Of a DNA stretch of 64,000 bases, positions 16,924-25,717 are shown in pieces. Source of the DNA: an uncultured Winogradskyella sp. (lineage in GTDB: Bacteria; Bacteroidota; Bacteroidia; Flavobacteriales; Flavobacteriaceae); the NCBI GenBank assembly GCA_913055905.1, contig CAJXLB010000004.1, positions 1 to 64,000 on the forward strand. The letters are read 5' to 3'. Each line of letters begins with the position of its first letter. Position 1 is the stretch's first letter. The notes beneath the pieces were generated by a model that was given only the letters and a program-made list of their open reading frames with translations, searched no databases and was not told the DNA's origin. Made by a program: the position numbers and the translations under genes.

Positions 16924-18111
16924 TTATTCGGTGAGAGCTTTTTTGATGCGCTTTATGGCTTCTTTAATCTCATTGGAAGAGGCTGCATAGGAAATTCTAA
17001 TGCAATCTGGGCTGCCAAAGGCTTCACCTGTAACTGTGGCAACCAAAGCTTCTTCTAATAGAAATATCGCCATATCACTGGCGTTATTTATGGTTTTTCC
17101 TTTGATGGTTTTTCCAAAATAGGAGGAGACATCAGGAAATACATAAAAGGCTCCTTCCGGTTCGTTGGTTTTAAAACCATCGATATCGTTTAGCAATCCG
17201 AGGATGAGTTGGCGTCTTTCCTTAAATTCATCCACCATATACTGTATTTTAGACGGAGAGGCTTCTAATGCGGTGATTACTGCGCGTTGTGCTATACAAT
17301 TGGCACCACTGGTAACCTGACCTTGAATTTTGTTGCAGGCCCTTGCAATGAAATCGGGAGCACCAATATAACCAATTCGCCATCCTGTCATGGCAAAGGC
17401 TTTTGACACACCATTGACCGTAATGGTGCGGTCGTACATATCACTAAATTGAGCCATGCTAAAGTGACCACCTTTAAAATTGATATGCTCGTAAATTTCA
17501 TCCGAGACCACATAAATATGAGGGTGTTTTTGAAGCACATCTGCTAAAGCCCTTAATTCTTCCTCACTGTAGACAGAGCCACTAGGATTGCATGGTGAGC
17601 TATACCATAACATTTTGGTTTTAGGCGTAATGGCAGCTTCCAACTGTTCTGCCGTTATTTTAAAGTCATTTTCAATAGAGGTTTTGACCTCTACGGGTAT
17701 GCCATCGTTGAGTTTAACGATATCACTGTAGCTCACCCAATATGGGCAGGGTAGAATAACTTCATCGCCTTTATTGAGCATAACGGCAGCAATGTTGAAC
17801 AAGGCTTGTTTTGCACCTGTGGAAACAACGATTTGAGGTAGTGTATAGTTAAGGCCGTTATCTCTTTTGAACTTTGTGATTATGGCTTCTTTTAACTCTA
17901 CGTAGCCATCTACAGGTGTATAACTGTTGTAATTATCGTTGATGGCCTGAATAGCAGCTTCCTTTATGAAATCGGGCGTATTAAAATCGGGCTCACCCAA
18001 ACTCAAACCTATAATATCCTTGCCTTCAGCTTTAAGCTCTCTGGCCTTTGCCGCCATCGCAAGGGTTGCCGATGTAGACAAGTTGTTGACTCTATCAGAT
18101 AGTTGATTCAT
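16924..18111 (-). CDS. Pyridoxal-phosphate aminotransferase, aspartate type
   Basis: Class I/II PLP aminotransferase of the AAT subgroup I-beta; it most likely exchanges amino groups between aspartate (or another amino acid) and 2-oxoglutarate. The 395 residues carry the whole fold: SLGEPDFNTP near the N-terminus, VSTGAKQALFNI, CPYWVSY, SSPCNPSGSVYS, VVSDEIYEHI and the PLP-lysine motif VNGVSKAFAMTGWRIGYIG, then CIRISYA with the substrate-binding Arg. It starts 16 nt after the desaturase stop, so the two are probably co-transcribed, although no pathway link is obvious. Substrate preference cannot be fixed by sequence. Confidence 0.9.
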   Translation of the reverse strand: MNQLSDRVNNLSTSATLAMAAKARELKAEGKDIIGLSLGEPDFNTPDFIKEAAIQAINDNYNSYTPVDGYVELKEAIITKFKRDNGLNYTLPQIVVSTGAKQALFNIAAVMLNKGDEVILPCPYWVSYSDIVKLNDGIPVEVKTSIENDFKITAEQLEAAITPKTKMLWYSSPCNPSGSVYSEEELRALADVLQKHPHIYVVSDEIYEHINFKGGHFSMAQFSDMYDRTITVNGVSKAFAMTGWRIGYIGAPDFIARACNKIQGQVTSGANCIAQRAVITALEASPSKIQYMVDEFKERRQLILGLLNDIDGFKTNEPEGAFYVFPDVSSYFGKTIKGKTINNASDMAIFLLEEALVATVTGEAFGSPDCIRISYAASSNEIKEAIKRIKKALTE

Positions 18112-18127
18112 GTTTTACAATGATAGT

Positions 18128-19228
18128 TTATGCTTGAAGCGCTGGAGGCGCTCCCATTTCTTTTAAGAACTTGAAATGAGCTTTAATGGCTTTTCTTGTG
18201 GTTTCGTATTCCTTATAAGGCAAATTAAATTCCTTAGCCGTGTCTTTAACTATCTTAGCAATTTTTCCGTAGTGAATATGACTAATATGCGGAAAAATAT
18301 GATGTTCTACCTGATGGTTCAAACCTCCAGTATACCAATTTATGAACCAATTTTTTCTTCCAAAATTTACGGTGGTCTTAAGTTGGTGAATGGCCCAAGT
18401 GTTTTTCATGGTGCCGTCCTTCTCTGGCATAGGCATCTCTGCTTCATCCATAACATGGGCTAATTGAAACACCACACTTAAAATCAACCCTGCGACATAG
18501 TGCATGATTAAGAAGCCAATTAAAACTTCATACCAAGCCAGGTCTGTGAGCGTTATTGGGATGATAATCCACATGCTTACGTAAATCAGTTTTGATATTA
18601 ACAATTTACTCCAATTAACAACGGGATGCGGTAACTTTCCATAAGACAGTTTACGTTTCATGTAGCGGCTCATTTGCTGAAAATCCGTCATAATTGCCCA
18701 ATTTATGGTTAAAAGGCCATAAAGCAAAATGGAGTAATAATGCTGAAATTTGTGATGTTTCCGCCATTCGGCATGTTTGGAGAAACGCAGAATTCTTCCT
18801 GCTTCTAAATCCTCATCGTGACCATGGATATTTGTATAGGTATGGTGCAGCACATTATGCTGAACTTTCCAATTGTACACATTTCCAGCGAGAATATAAA
18901 TGCTACTACCCATGAGGCGATTCACCCATTCTTTATTGGAAAAGGAACCATGATTACCGTCGTGCATTACATTCATGCCCACACCAGCCATTCCTATGCC
19001 CATAACGATGGTCAGTAGTATTTGCGCCCAAGTTGGCATGTTCAAGGTTAGCAAAAGGAAATAGGGTGTAAGAAACAAGGCAAACATGATAACGGTTTTT
19101 ACCCAAAGCTGCCAGTTTCCGGTACGTTTAATATTGTTTTCCTTGAAGTAATTATTAACGCGTTTGTTTAATGTTCTAAAAAATTTAGCAGAATCTGCTC
19201 GTGAAAAGGATAAGGTTTGTTGTGCCAT
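18128..19228 (-). CDS. Membrane fatty acid desaturase (acyl-CoA/acyl-lipid)
   Basis: Di-iron integral membrane desaturase that introduces a double bond into acyl chains, adjusting membrane fluidity. The 366 residues show the three histidine boxes in order: HDGNHGS (HxxxH), HNVLHHTYTN (HxxHH) and HQVEHHIFPH (QVEHH type), plus hydrophobic pairs around 45-95 and 205-260. The last box, starting with Gln before VEHH, resembles front-end/linoleoyl-type desaturases rather than delta-9 enzymes, but regiospecificity is not certain. It is first gene of a pair with the aminotransferase, with a -7 box TATCTTTG 54 nt upstream. Confidence 0.9.
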   Translation of the reverse strand: MAQQTLSFSRADSAKFFRTLNKRVNNYFKENNIKRTGNWQLWVKTVIMFALFLTPYFLLLTLNMPTWAQILLTIVMGIGMAGVGMNVMHDGNHGSFSNKEWVNRLMGSSIYILAGNVYNWKVQHNVLHHTYTNIHGHDEDLEAGRILRFSKHAEWRKHHKFQHYYSILLYGLLTINWAIMTDFQQMSRYMKRKLSYGKLPHPVVNWSKLLISKLIYVSMWIIIPITLTDLAWYEVLIGFLIMHYVAGLILSVVFQLAHVMDEAEMPMPEKDGTMKNTWAIHQLKTTVNFGRKNWFINWYTGGLNHQVEHHIFPHISHIHYGKIAKIVKDTAKEFNLPYKEYETTRKAIKAHFKFLKEMGAPPALQA

Positions 19229-19282
19229 TAATTAAAGGTATTTCTAATGTAACGCTTGGGGGAGCGATATATTCTTAAGCGT

Positions 19283-19290
19283 CAAAGATA
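19283..19290 (-). promoter_or_regulatory. -7 promoter box of the desaturase operon (TATCTTTG)
   Basis: Exact TAnnTTTG match on the minus strand, 54 nt upstream of the desaturase ATG. Confidence 0.55.
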
Positions 19291-19347
19291 AGTAATAATT
19301 GACTTTAGCTAAAATAGGTTTCGTTAATTTCTAGACACAATTTAATG

Positions 19348-19355
19348 TATTTTTG
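19348..19355 (+). promoter_or_regulatory. -7 promoter box of rsmG (TATTTTTG)
   Basis: Exact TAnnTTTG match 15 nt before the ATG at 19371. It overlaps the alternative in-frame TTG at 19353, which would lie inside the promoter, so the ATG is preferred. Confidence 0.55.
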
Positions 19356-19370
19356 CTGAAAATAGGCACC

Positions 19371-19997
19371 ATGGACCTCATATTAAAGTATTTTCCGGAT
19401 TTAAGCGCAACACAAATTAAACAACTCAAAAGCCTTGAAACCCTTTATAAAGACTGGAATGCCAAAATAAATGTCATCTCCCGTAAAGATATTGATGAGC
19501 TTTACCTAAGACATGTTTTGCATTCCATGGGAATTGCCAAGCTCATAACTTTTGCTCCAGATACCTCAATACTTGATGTGGGAACTGGAGGTGGTTTTCC
19601 TGGCATTCCTTTGGCCATACTTTTTCCGGATTGCCATTTTCATTTGGTCGATAGTATCAATAAAAAGTTGAAAGTGGTTAATGGTGTATCAGAAGCCATT
19701 GGTTTAAGCAATGTTACAACAACGCACAGTAGAGTAGAAGCTATTGACGGGCAGTTTGATTTTATTGTAAGCAGGGCCGTTACTCATATGCCCGAATTTG
19801 TGTCTTGGGTTAAGGGTAAAATCAAGAAGAAACATCGCAATTCCTTACGGAATGGAATTTTGTATTTAAAGGGTGGTGACCTGTCTGAAGAGTTGAGTCC
19901 CTACAAAACGGCAAAAGTTTATCCACTTTCCACTTATTTTGAAGAGGCTTTTTTTGATACCAAAAAGATTGTACACCTACCGATGAAATATAAATAG
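19371..19997 (+). CDS. rsmG: 16S rRNA (guanine-N7) methyltransferase RsmG
   Basis: Methylates G527 (E. coli numbering) of 16S rRNA at N7 using SAM. The ATG at 19371 (MDLILKYFPDL) gives 208 residues, the family's usual size; an in-frame TTG at 19353 is rejected because it overlaps the promoter box. Motifs: NVISRKD, LRHVLHSM, the SAM loop LDVGTGGGFPGIPLAI, LVDSINKKLKVVN and IVSRAVT. Monocistronic, with a clear terminator directly after the stop. Confidence 0.95.
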   Translation: MDLILKYFPDLSATQIKQLKSLETLYKDWNAKINVISRKDIDELYLRHVLHSMGIAKLITFAPDTSILDVGTGGGFPGIPLAILFPDCHFHLVDSINKKLKVVNGVSEAIGLSNVTTTHSRVEAIDGQFDFIVSRAVTHMPEFVSWVKGKIKKKHRNSLRNGILYLKGGDLSEELSPYKTAKVYPLSTYFEEAFFDTKKIVHLPMKYK

Positions 19998-20024
19998 AAA
20001 AGCCTCTTTTCAGAGGCCTTTTTT
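19998..20024. terminator. Terminator between rsmG and the T9SS cargo gene
   Basis: The stem gcctct/agaggc (20002-20007 with 20012-20017) with a 4-nt loop is followed by CTTTTTTAA on the plus strand and preceded by GAAAA, so it can also serve the leftward gene ending at 20040. Confidence 0.8.
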
Positions 20025-20039
20025 AATCACGGTAACTTC

Positions 20040-21722
20040 TTAGTTTACGATGAATTTTTTGATAACAACACTATTGTCTCCGGTTGAAAGTTGCAGTATG
20101 TAAAAACCAGACTTCAGGTTTAAAGGAAGCACCGTACGATTAGAAAGCACCACATCCGATTGTAATACTCTCTTTCCCGTTATGTCGGTAATTGTCGCCG
20201 TAGCATTAGACTGCTTTGAAGTTAACAACACCAACTCTGATTGCACAGGATTTTTTTCTAGTTTTAAGTCAAAGGACGTTGCATCGCTTGTGCTTAATGG
20301 TGGTGTTAATATTTCGGTGAGTGCAAAGGTTACATTAGCTTCCGTTAATTGCACATGTGGTTCGTTTTCATCCGGTATAAAGGTGTTATCAAATGGTGTC
20401 TCGTTGGTAGTTGCCCTAGAGCCACTTAAATCAATGTTATGATACCAATCTACAGGTGTATCATCCGTGATAACCAAGGCTAAGGCACTTACCGTTGGTA
20501 TAAAATTGAATTTATCAACTTGTAGTGCATTAATAAAGTCGTTAGCTAAGGGGTCGCCACTCACAGCGCCTGTTAGGGCTGACAGGTCAAATAATCCTCC
20601 AGGAGCTGCATCAATACCACTAACCATTTCAAACGCTTCGCTTTGAGCTGTAGATACAGCAATTGGCGATCCGAAGAATGTAATTATGATATTGCTTACA
20701 ACTGCCGTGGTATTCATCATAGGCGTGAAATTGATGAGAATATCTATGTTAGTAAAAGGAACATTTGGCGATAAGGTTGTATTCATTACCGTAAAACCTG
20801 GATTTACGGTCGTGCCGCTATTACCTATTGCAAAGTAGGGGCTTCCTATGCCGCTGCCATTTACTATACCGACATTTCTAACGTTAGACGGGAAACCATC
20901 TGCCGTAAATGAGGTAATTCTATTTTGAAACGTTGTTCTGTAAGGGTGCGGCGCAGGCAAGGTTAAGTTAGGGTCAAATTCCACAGCACTTCCCGTCAAT
21001 AGGTGCGCTTCGAAATGGTCCGTTAACAGTTGTCTTGCTGCTGGTGAATTTAAAAAATCGGTTATGAGGGGTTGGATATCAACCACAGGGTTTAGATCGT
21101 TAAAGGCCAAATAATTGAGTTGATGCTGAAGTCCTATGGGGATATTGGCTCCTAGATGAGGTGAATCAAATGAAATGAATAAGCGTGTATCGGCATCTAT
21201 AGAATTGGCTTCCATGTAATTCAAGGCATATCTGGAAATAATGCCGCCCATACTTGGTCCAATAATAACGTTTGGTTCGCCACTATTCCCTGCTTTATCC
21301 GCGTTAATCGTGGCAATCAATTCTACCAAGACCATCGCATTTCGTTCCATGAAATCGGCACCTCCATCAATTGTGGCCCCATCGCCATTGACATAGGTAG
21401 GGAAATTTAAGATGACAAGGTCAAAACCTTCGGCTCTAACAATGTCTGCAAGGTTTTGGGTGCCGCTAGTGCTAGTGTATTCAAGGGAATTATAAATGGT
21501 GGTAATATCCCTAGTGTCCCCAGGGTCAAAACCATCTACAAAAATAATCGGTTTGTCCAGGACATTATCAGTTCCAAGAAAAACTTGGTACTCGCCCTGA
21601 CCAGCTGTGCTTGGTGTGCCGTCATAAACGGATAAATCAACAGGTTCGGTAGCGGTGATTATGGTTTGAGCTGCAACAACTACAGGGCAAAGCAGTACAA
21701 GGAAAAGGTATTTTTTTATCAT
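20040..21722 (-). CDS. Secreted alpha/beta-hydrolase (lipase-like) with T9SS C-terminal sorting domain
   Basis: Predicted exported esterase/lipase-like protein. The ATG at 21722 gives 560 residues with a Sec signal (MIKKYLFLVLLCPVVVAAQT). An alpha/beta-hydrolase region follows: PIIFVDGFDP near 58-67, then a nucleophile elbow GPSMGG with Ser157 in GxSxG. The last ~75 residues are a type A T9SS sorting domain: a NP motif, ITDITGKRVLQSD, then LKSGFYILQLSTGDN and a basic VIKKFIVN end. It should be translocated by T9SS, with the tail cleaved on export. Substrate unknown. Monocistronic. A near-consensus TATCTTTT box lies about 30 nt upstream. Confidence 0.85.
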   Translation of the reverse strand: MIKKYLFLVLLCPVVVAAQTIITATEPVDLSVYDGTPSTAGQGEYQVFLGTDNVLDKPIIFVDGFDPGDTRDITTIYNSLEYTSTSGTQNLADIVRAEGFDLVILNFPTYVNGDGATIDGGADFMERNAMVLVELIATINADKAGNSGEPNVIIGPSMGGIISRYALNYMEANSIDADTRLFISFDSPHLGANIPIGLQHQLNYLAFNDLNPVVDIQPLITDFLNSPAARQLLTDHFEAHLLTGSAVEFDPNLTLPAPHPYRTTFQNRITSFTADGFPSNVRNVGIVNGSGIGSPYFAIGNSGTTVNPGFTVMNTTLSPNVPFTNIDILINFTPMMNTTAVVSNIIITFFGSPIAVSTAQSEAFEMVSGIDAAPGGLFDLSALTGAVSGDPLANDFINALQVDKFNFIPTVSALALVITDDTPVDWYHNIDLSGSRATTNETPFDNTFIPDENEPHVQLTEANVTFALTEILTPPLSTSDATSFDLKLEKNPVQSELVLLTSKQSNATATITDITGKRVLQSDVVLSNRTVLPLNLKSGFYILQLSTGDNSVVIKKFIVN

Positions 21723-21864
21723 AAGAATGGGCTTTAAATAATTGTTCAAAAGATACAAATAAATCCCATGGCCATGATACCTTGAGAGGGTCATTTCTAT
21801 GAAAGGCAAAAAAATCCTTAAAAGTAGAGGCTTTTAAGGATTTCAAGATGAGTTGTTTAGGCTG

Positions 21865-23490
21865 TTAACCTAAAAAAGGATATCTGTAATCCGTTGGTGA
21901 AACAAAGGTTTCTTTTATTAGCCTTGGCGATACCCAACGTAATAGATTTTGAGCGCTACCCGCTTTATCATTAGTTCCTGAGGCTCTAGCGCCACCGAAA
22001 GGCTGCTGGCCTACAACGGCACCTGTGGGCTTATCGTTGATGTAGAAGTTTCCGGCAGAATTTTCCAAGGCTTTCGTAGCCTCGTCTATCGCGTATCTGC
22101 TTGTAGCAAGTACAGCACCTGTAAGTGCATATTCACTAGTCTCATCCACTAATTTCAATGTTTCTGAATAATCGCTGTCATTGTAGACATAAATAGTAAT
22201 CACCGGTCCAAAGAGCTCCGTACACATGGTCTCGTATTTAGGGTTTGTGGTTACGATAACCGTTGGCTCAATAAAGTAGCCTTTAGATTTGTCATAGCTA
22301 CCGCCAACGATGATTTCGGCATCGTCATCAGCCTTAGCTTGGTCTATATACTTTGCTAGTTTATCAAAGGACCCTTCGTGAATCACTGCTGTTATAAAAT
22401 TGGACATGTCTTCTGGAGAGCCCATCTTAAAGCTGTTGACATCTTTTATGACCATCTCCTTAACTTCAGGCCATATGCTTTTAGGAATATATGCTCTTGA
22501 GGCAGCACTACATTTTTGTCCTTGAAACTCAAACGCCCCTCGGGTAATAGCCGTAGCTACCTGTTGTGGTACTGCGGTATGGTGTGCAATAATGAAATCC
22601 TTACCACCAGTTTCCCCAACGATTCTCGGATAGGTTTTATAATTATGGATATTCTCACCAATTTGCTTCCATAGTTCTTTAAATACAAAGGTAGAACCAG
22701 TAAAATGCAAGCCTGAAAAATCTGGACTGCTAAGTACCGTTTTGGTGATCATAACAGGATCGCCAAAGACCACATTTATAACGCCATCTGGGACTCCAGC
22801 TTCCTTAAACACATCCATTACCACTTTTGCTGAGTATATCTGGCTATCGCTAGGCTTCCAGACCACTACATTGCCCATTAAAGCCATACATGCTGGTAAA
22901 TTTCCAGCGATGGCTGTAAAGTTAAAAGGTGTAACGGCATAGGTAAAACCTTCTAGAGGTCTATATTCTACGCGATTCCAAGCATCAGAAGTGCTTTCGG
23001 GTTGTTCCATGTAAATGTCACTCATGAACTGAACATTAAATCTTAAGAAGTCTATCAGTTCACAGGCAGCATCGATTTCAGCTTGATGTATGGTTTTGGA
23101 TTGCGCTATCATGGTTGCCGCATTTATTTTTGCGCGGTAAGGACCAGCTATAAGCTCAGCGGCCTTGAGAAATATACCAGCACGTTGTTCCCACGGTAGT
23201 TGGGACCATGTTTTGCGTGCTTCTAGGGCCGTTGAAATAGCTTTTTCAACATGATGCTTTTCCGCGAGATGATATGAGCCAACGCTGTGTTGATGATCAT
23301 GAGGTGGTGACATGGTTTGGGTGTTTCCGGTGCGCACATCCTCGCCATTTATGTATAGGGGAACTTCAACCTGGCTGTTGTACATCTCTTTATATGTCTC
23401 TAATACTTCCTCGCGCTCAGGAGAGCCTGCAGCATATGATTTTACCGGCTCATTTACAGCGATCGGAACGTTAAAAAATCCTTTTCCCAT
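21865..23490 (-). CDS. pruA: L-glutamate gamma-semialdehyde (delta-1-pyrroline-5-carboxylate) dehydrogenase
   Basis: NAD-dependent second step of proline breakdown, oxidising glutamate semialdehyde to glutamate. The 541 residues match the stand-alone P5CDH length and not the PutA fusion. ALDH motifs in order: TPFNFTAIAGNLP, VVWKPSDSQIYSA, GLHFTGSTFVFKELW, VGETGGKDF (general-base Glu), FEFQGQKCSAASRAY (catalytic Cys), and C-terminal GQQPFGGARASGTNDKAG with the P5CDH-type SAQNLLRWVSPR. Monocistronic; no proline dehydrogenase gene is nearby. A -7 box TACCTTTG lies 41 nt upstream. The ~260 bp between this gene and apaG contain nothing else I can support. Confidence 0.95.
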   Translation of the reverse strand: MGKGFFNVPIAVNEPVKSYAAGSPEREEVLETYKEMYNSQVEVPLYINGEDVRTGNTQTMSPPHDHQHSVGSYHLAEKHHVEKAISTALEARKTWSQLPWEQRAGIFLKAAELIAGPYRAKINAATMIAQSKTIHQAEIDAACELIDFLRFNVQFMSDIYMEQPESTSDAWNRVEYRPLEGFTYAVTPFNFTAIAGNLPACMALMGNVVVWKPSDSQIYSAKVVMDVFKEAGVPDGVINVVFGDPVMITKTVLSSPDFSGLHFTGSTFVFKELWKQIGENIHNYKTYPRIVGETGGKDFIIAHHTAVPQQVATAITRGAFEFQGQKCSAASRAYIPKSIWPEVKEMVIKDVNSFKMGSPEDMSNFITAVIHEGSFDKLAKYIDQAKADDDAEIIVGGSYDKSKGYFIEPTVIVTTNPKYETMCTELFGPVITIYVYNDSDYSETLKLVDETSEYALTGAVLATSRYAIDEATKALENSAGNFYINDKPTGAVVGQQPFGGARASGTNDKAGSAQNLLRWVSPRLIKETFVSPTDYRYPFLG

Positions 23491-23531
23491 GGTATGTTGT
23501 TTATTATAAGTTTGTTATTTTTTGACAAGTG

Positions 23532-23539
23532 CAAAGGTA
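23532..23539 (-). promoter_or_regulatory. -7 promoter box of pruA (TACCTTTG)
   Basis: Exact TAnnTTTG match on the minus strand, 41 nt upstream of the pruA ATG at 23490. Confidence 0.55.
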
Positions 23540-23752
23540 CAAATTTTAAGGTTCATTTAGGGCTAATATAGACGCCAAAACCTCAAGAAAGTCTAGATGT
23601 AATTTTGTAGTAAAATGGAAAGGTGGCGTGATTTGCTATTTAAGTCCTGTGGGCCAAGGCTAATCGGCTTGATGTTAGTTATAAAAACTATACAGATAAA
23701 CCATAACCTTGGTCACCAACTAAAAAATAAAAACAGAATGAAACGGGCTATT

Positions 23753-24139
23753 TTAATTGAGTGCAAAGGGAGCACTGAGTTTGAAGGTAGGAATAAAAAC
23801 CTTGAATTTACTCGCCTTGCTAAAGTTCACCATGTTGTAGTGCCCTTGCATGGCTCCAAAAGGAGAGGTTAAAAGGCAGCCCGAATTATAGACGTGTTGC
23901 TCTCCAGGCTTAATCACGGGTTTTTTACCAATCACGCCTTCCCCTTCAATAATCTCCTCATTGTTCAACGCATCTAGAATGCGCCAATGTCTTGAATTGA
24001 GCTGGACGGCGTCTTTACTTTGGTTCTCAATAGTCACTTTATAGCCAAATGCAAAATGTACCTTGTAATTTTTATAAAAGGTGCCTTCGAAATTGGTTTC
24101 AACGGAAATTTTGATGCCGCTCGTAACTTGTTGTACCAT
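23753..24139 (-). CDS. apaG: ApaG domain protein
   Basis: Small beta-sandwich (fibronectin III-like) protein of the ApaG family; its biochemical role is uncertain (linked to Co2+/Mg2+ handling and Ap4A in enterobacteria, and found as a domain in F-box proteins). The ATG at 24139 (MVQQVTSGIKISV) gives 128 residues, the standard length; seven more codons are open upstream but are not family-like. Motifs: YKVHFAFGYKVTIENQS, LNSRHWRILDA, EGEGVIGKKPVIKPGEQHVYNSG and GAMQGHYNMV. It lies after the Plug gene with 166 bp between, so co-transcription is uncertain. Confidence 0.93.
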   Translation of the reverse strand: MVQQVTSGIKISVETNFEGTFYKNYKVHFAFGYKVTIENQSKDAVQLNSRHWRILDALNNEEIIEGEGVIGKKPVIKPGEQHVYNSGCLLTSPFGAMQGHYNMVNFSKASKFKVFIPTFKLSAPFALN

Positions 24140-24212
24140 AAGTGCTATTGTATTATGCAACTAAAATAACATAATTTTTCAATCAAGCCTTAATTTTTAG
24201 AAATCTAAGGTG

Positions 24213-24242
24213 TCGATTTTAACAAATTTTAAAAAAAATCGA
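24213..24242 (-). other. Hairpin downstream of the T9SS Plug gene
   Basis: An 8-bp inverted repeat (tcgatttt 24213-24220 with aaaatcga 24235-24242) lies in the gap between the Plug gene and apaG. No U-tract follows, so it may be an inefficient terminator or mRNA 3' stabiliser. Confidence 0.35.
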
Positions 24243-24305
24243 TGAAAGTTGACATTATTAGGGTGTTGTGCACAATAATTTAGTAGTTGTGCTTCCGTAC
24301 TTAAT

Positions 24306-25556
24306 TTAATTGGAGATATCAACGGAGGTTGCCTCGCCATAGCCTATGAGTCTATCATATCTGGCACCAAGGTCCCGGTAATACACAAGCACCTTATAGT
24401 TGTTTTCGGTTTCCCAATAATTGCCACTGATGGCTCCTTCATCCAGCTCTCCTGTAGTTTTGTCAACAGCGACGTATTTATAGTTGTAGAACCCTTGCTT
24501 AAGGCGCATTTGACTTTCGTAAATACCAGCTTCTGAATTGTAAGTCATTTTTGTGAGCGGCTCTATGGCAAACGCATTAAAATTGCCGTAGATATGAACA
24601 TCCTTATCTAAAAATTCATCGCGACGTAAGGAAAAATGAATCATGGTGTAATCGGCTTCAATGGACACATCTGTGCGGTCAATGGCTGTGATTTGAAAAT
24701 TACCATTGATGTCCGGATTATACGTGTAAGGCCTGCCTTTCCGAGGTTCATTCGTAAATAAATAGTTGTGGTAAATATCTTTTAAATCTATAAACTGGAC
24801 ACCTACATTGGCCGCTCGGACGTCTTTGTTTTCAAAAAACAAATATTCATTGCCGCCCCAAAATGCCGTTTCTGTGTCATAGCGATATATCAATTGGTTT
24901 CCTATGGTGTACTGTGGTGGCAGACCGGTAATGGACGTGTTAAGGTTATTGTTTTGAATGATTAAGGTTTTAACCGTTTCTAACGGGTTGTTGAAATTAA
25001 TAATACTTGTAGAAATGGCTATATCCACGGATTGTTTTGTGGCGATAACCTTGACATCCCTAGAGCGCTTAACCTGAACGCCAACGTTGACCAAATCTTC
25101 GTAAATCATAAACTTTCGGCTAAACATTAATTCGCCGTAATCATCGTAAATGGAAATCATGTAATTGCCCGTTTTTAGTAAGGCCCTCGTTTGAAGATTG
25201 GGAATTTGCAGCTTGTAATGCGAGTAAATTTGATAGGTATTAAAAGAGTTGAAATAATCCAAGATGCGTTGATTATCCAAGCCTCGGAGGTATTCTGCCT
25301 TGGCCAAGACGGATGGTGTCCAGTCATAATTAAAATGCTCTATGACGTAGTAAAAATCTTCCTCGTTGGCGTTTAGGGCATCAAACTCCAATACCAATGG
25401 TTCTCCTAAACGTAGTACAGGTAATTGCCCTTGGGTCGTGTTGGATTTGAATTGGATGGTCTTAATAAAATCTGGTGGTGGCACTTCTACGGCTTGCGAA
25501 AGAATCACAATTGGAACAAGAAGCAATACACTAAAAATAAATGTTGTTTTTGTCAT
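24306..25556 (-). CDS. Type IX secretion system Plug protein (DUF5103 family)
   Basis: Periplasmic protein of the family (DUF5103, T9SS plug domain) whose Flavobacterium member closes the periplasmic side of the SprA translocon pore when no cargo is engaged. The ATG at 25556 gives 416 residues with a signal peptide (MTKTTFIFSVLLLVPIVILSQ). The N-terminal domain starts KTIQFKSNTTQGQLPVLRLGEPLVLEF with YYVIEHFNYDW; the C-terminal half includes VHIYGNFNAFAIEP and KQGFYNYKYVAVD, typical of the family. It is divergent from nqrA. A one-mismatch -7 box (TATCTTTA, 25575-25582) lies upstream. Confidence 0.88.
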   Translation of the reverse strand: MTKTTFIFSVLLLVPIVILSQAVEVPPPDFIKTIQFKSNTTQGQLPVLRLGEPLVLEFDALNANEEDFYYVIEHFNYDWTPSVLAKAEYLRGLDNQRILDYFNSFNTYQIYSHYKLQIPNLQTRALLKTGNYMISIYDDYGELMFSRKFMIYEDLVNVGVQVKRSRDVKVIATKQSVDIAISTSIINFNNPLETVKTLIIQNNNLNTSITGLPPQYTIGNQLIYRYDTETAFWGGNEYLFFENKDVRAANVGVQFIDLKDIYHNYLFTNEPRKGRPYTYNPDINGNFQITAIDRTDVSIEADYTMIHFSLRRDEFLDKDVHIYGNFNAFAIEPLTKMTYNSEAGIYESQMRLKQGFYNYKYVAVDKTTGELDEGAISGNYWETENNYKVLVYYRDLGARYDRLIGYGEATSVDISN

Positions 25557-25676
25557 TATTAGCAAATAAACCCTTAAAGATAATCAAATTCTATGCCCTA
25601 AACCTATTAAAGTTATTTATAATCACTATAAATAAAAAAGATGTTTTATTATGAAATTTATTTGATCATTAATTCT

Positions 25677-25684
25677 TAAATTTG
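25677..25684 (+). promoter_or_regulatory. -7 promoter box of the nqr operon (TAAATTTG)
   Basis: Exact TAnnTTTG match 33 nt before the nqrA ATG. No TTG at the preferred distance was found. Confidence 0.55.
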
Positions 25685-25717
25685 CACGGATTTTTAGATA
25701 ACTAATCTTTAACACGC

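Noticed and set aside
23615..23872. A rightward 85-codon frame in the gap between pruA and apaG that overlaps apaG.
   Set aside because: More than 100 bp are antisense to the conserved apaG gene, there is no recognisable domain, and the composition looks like a shadow frame.
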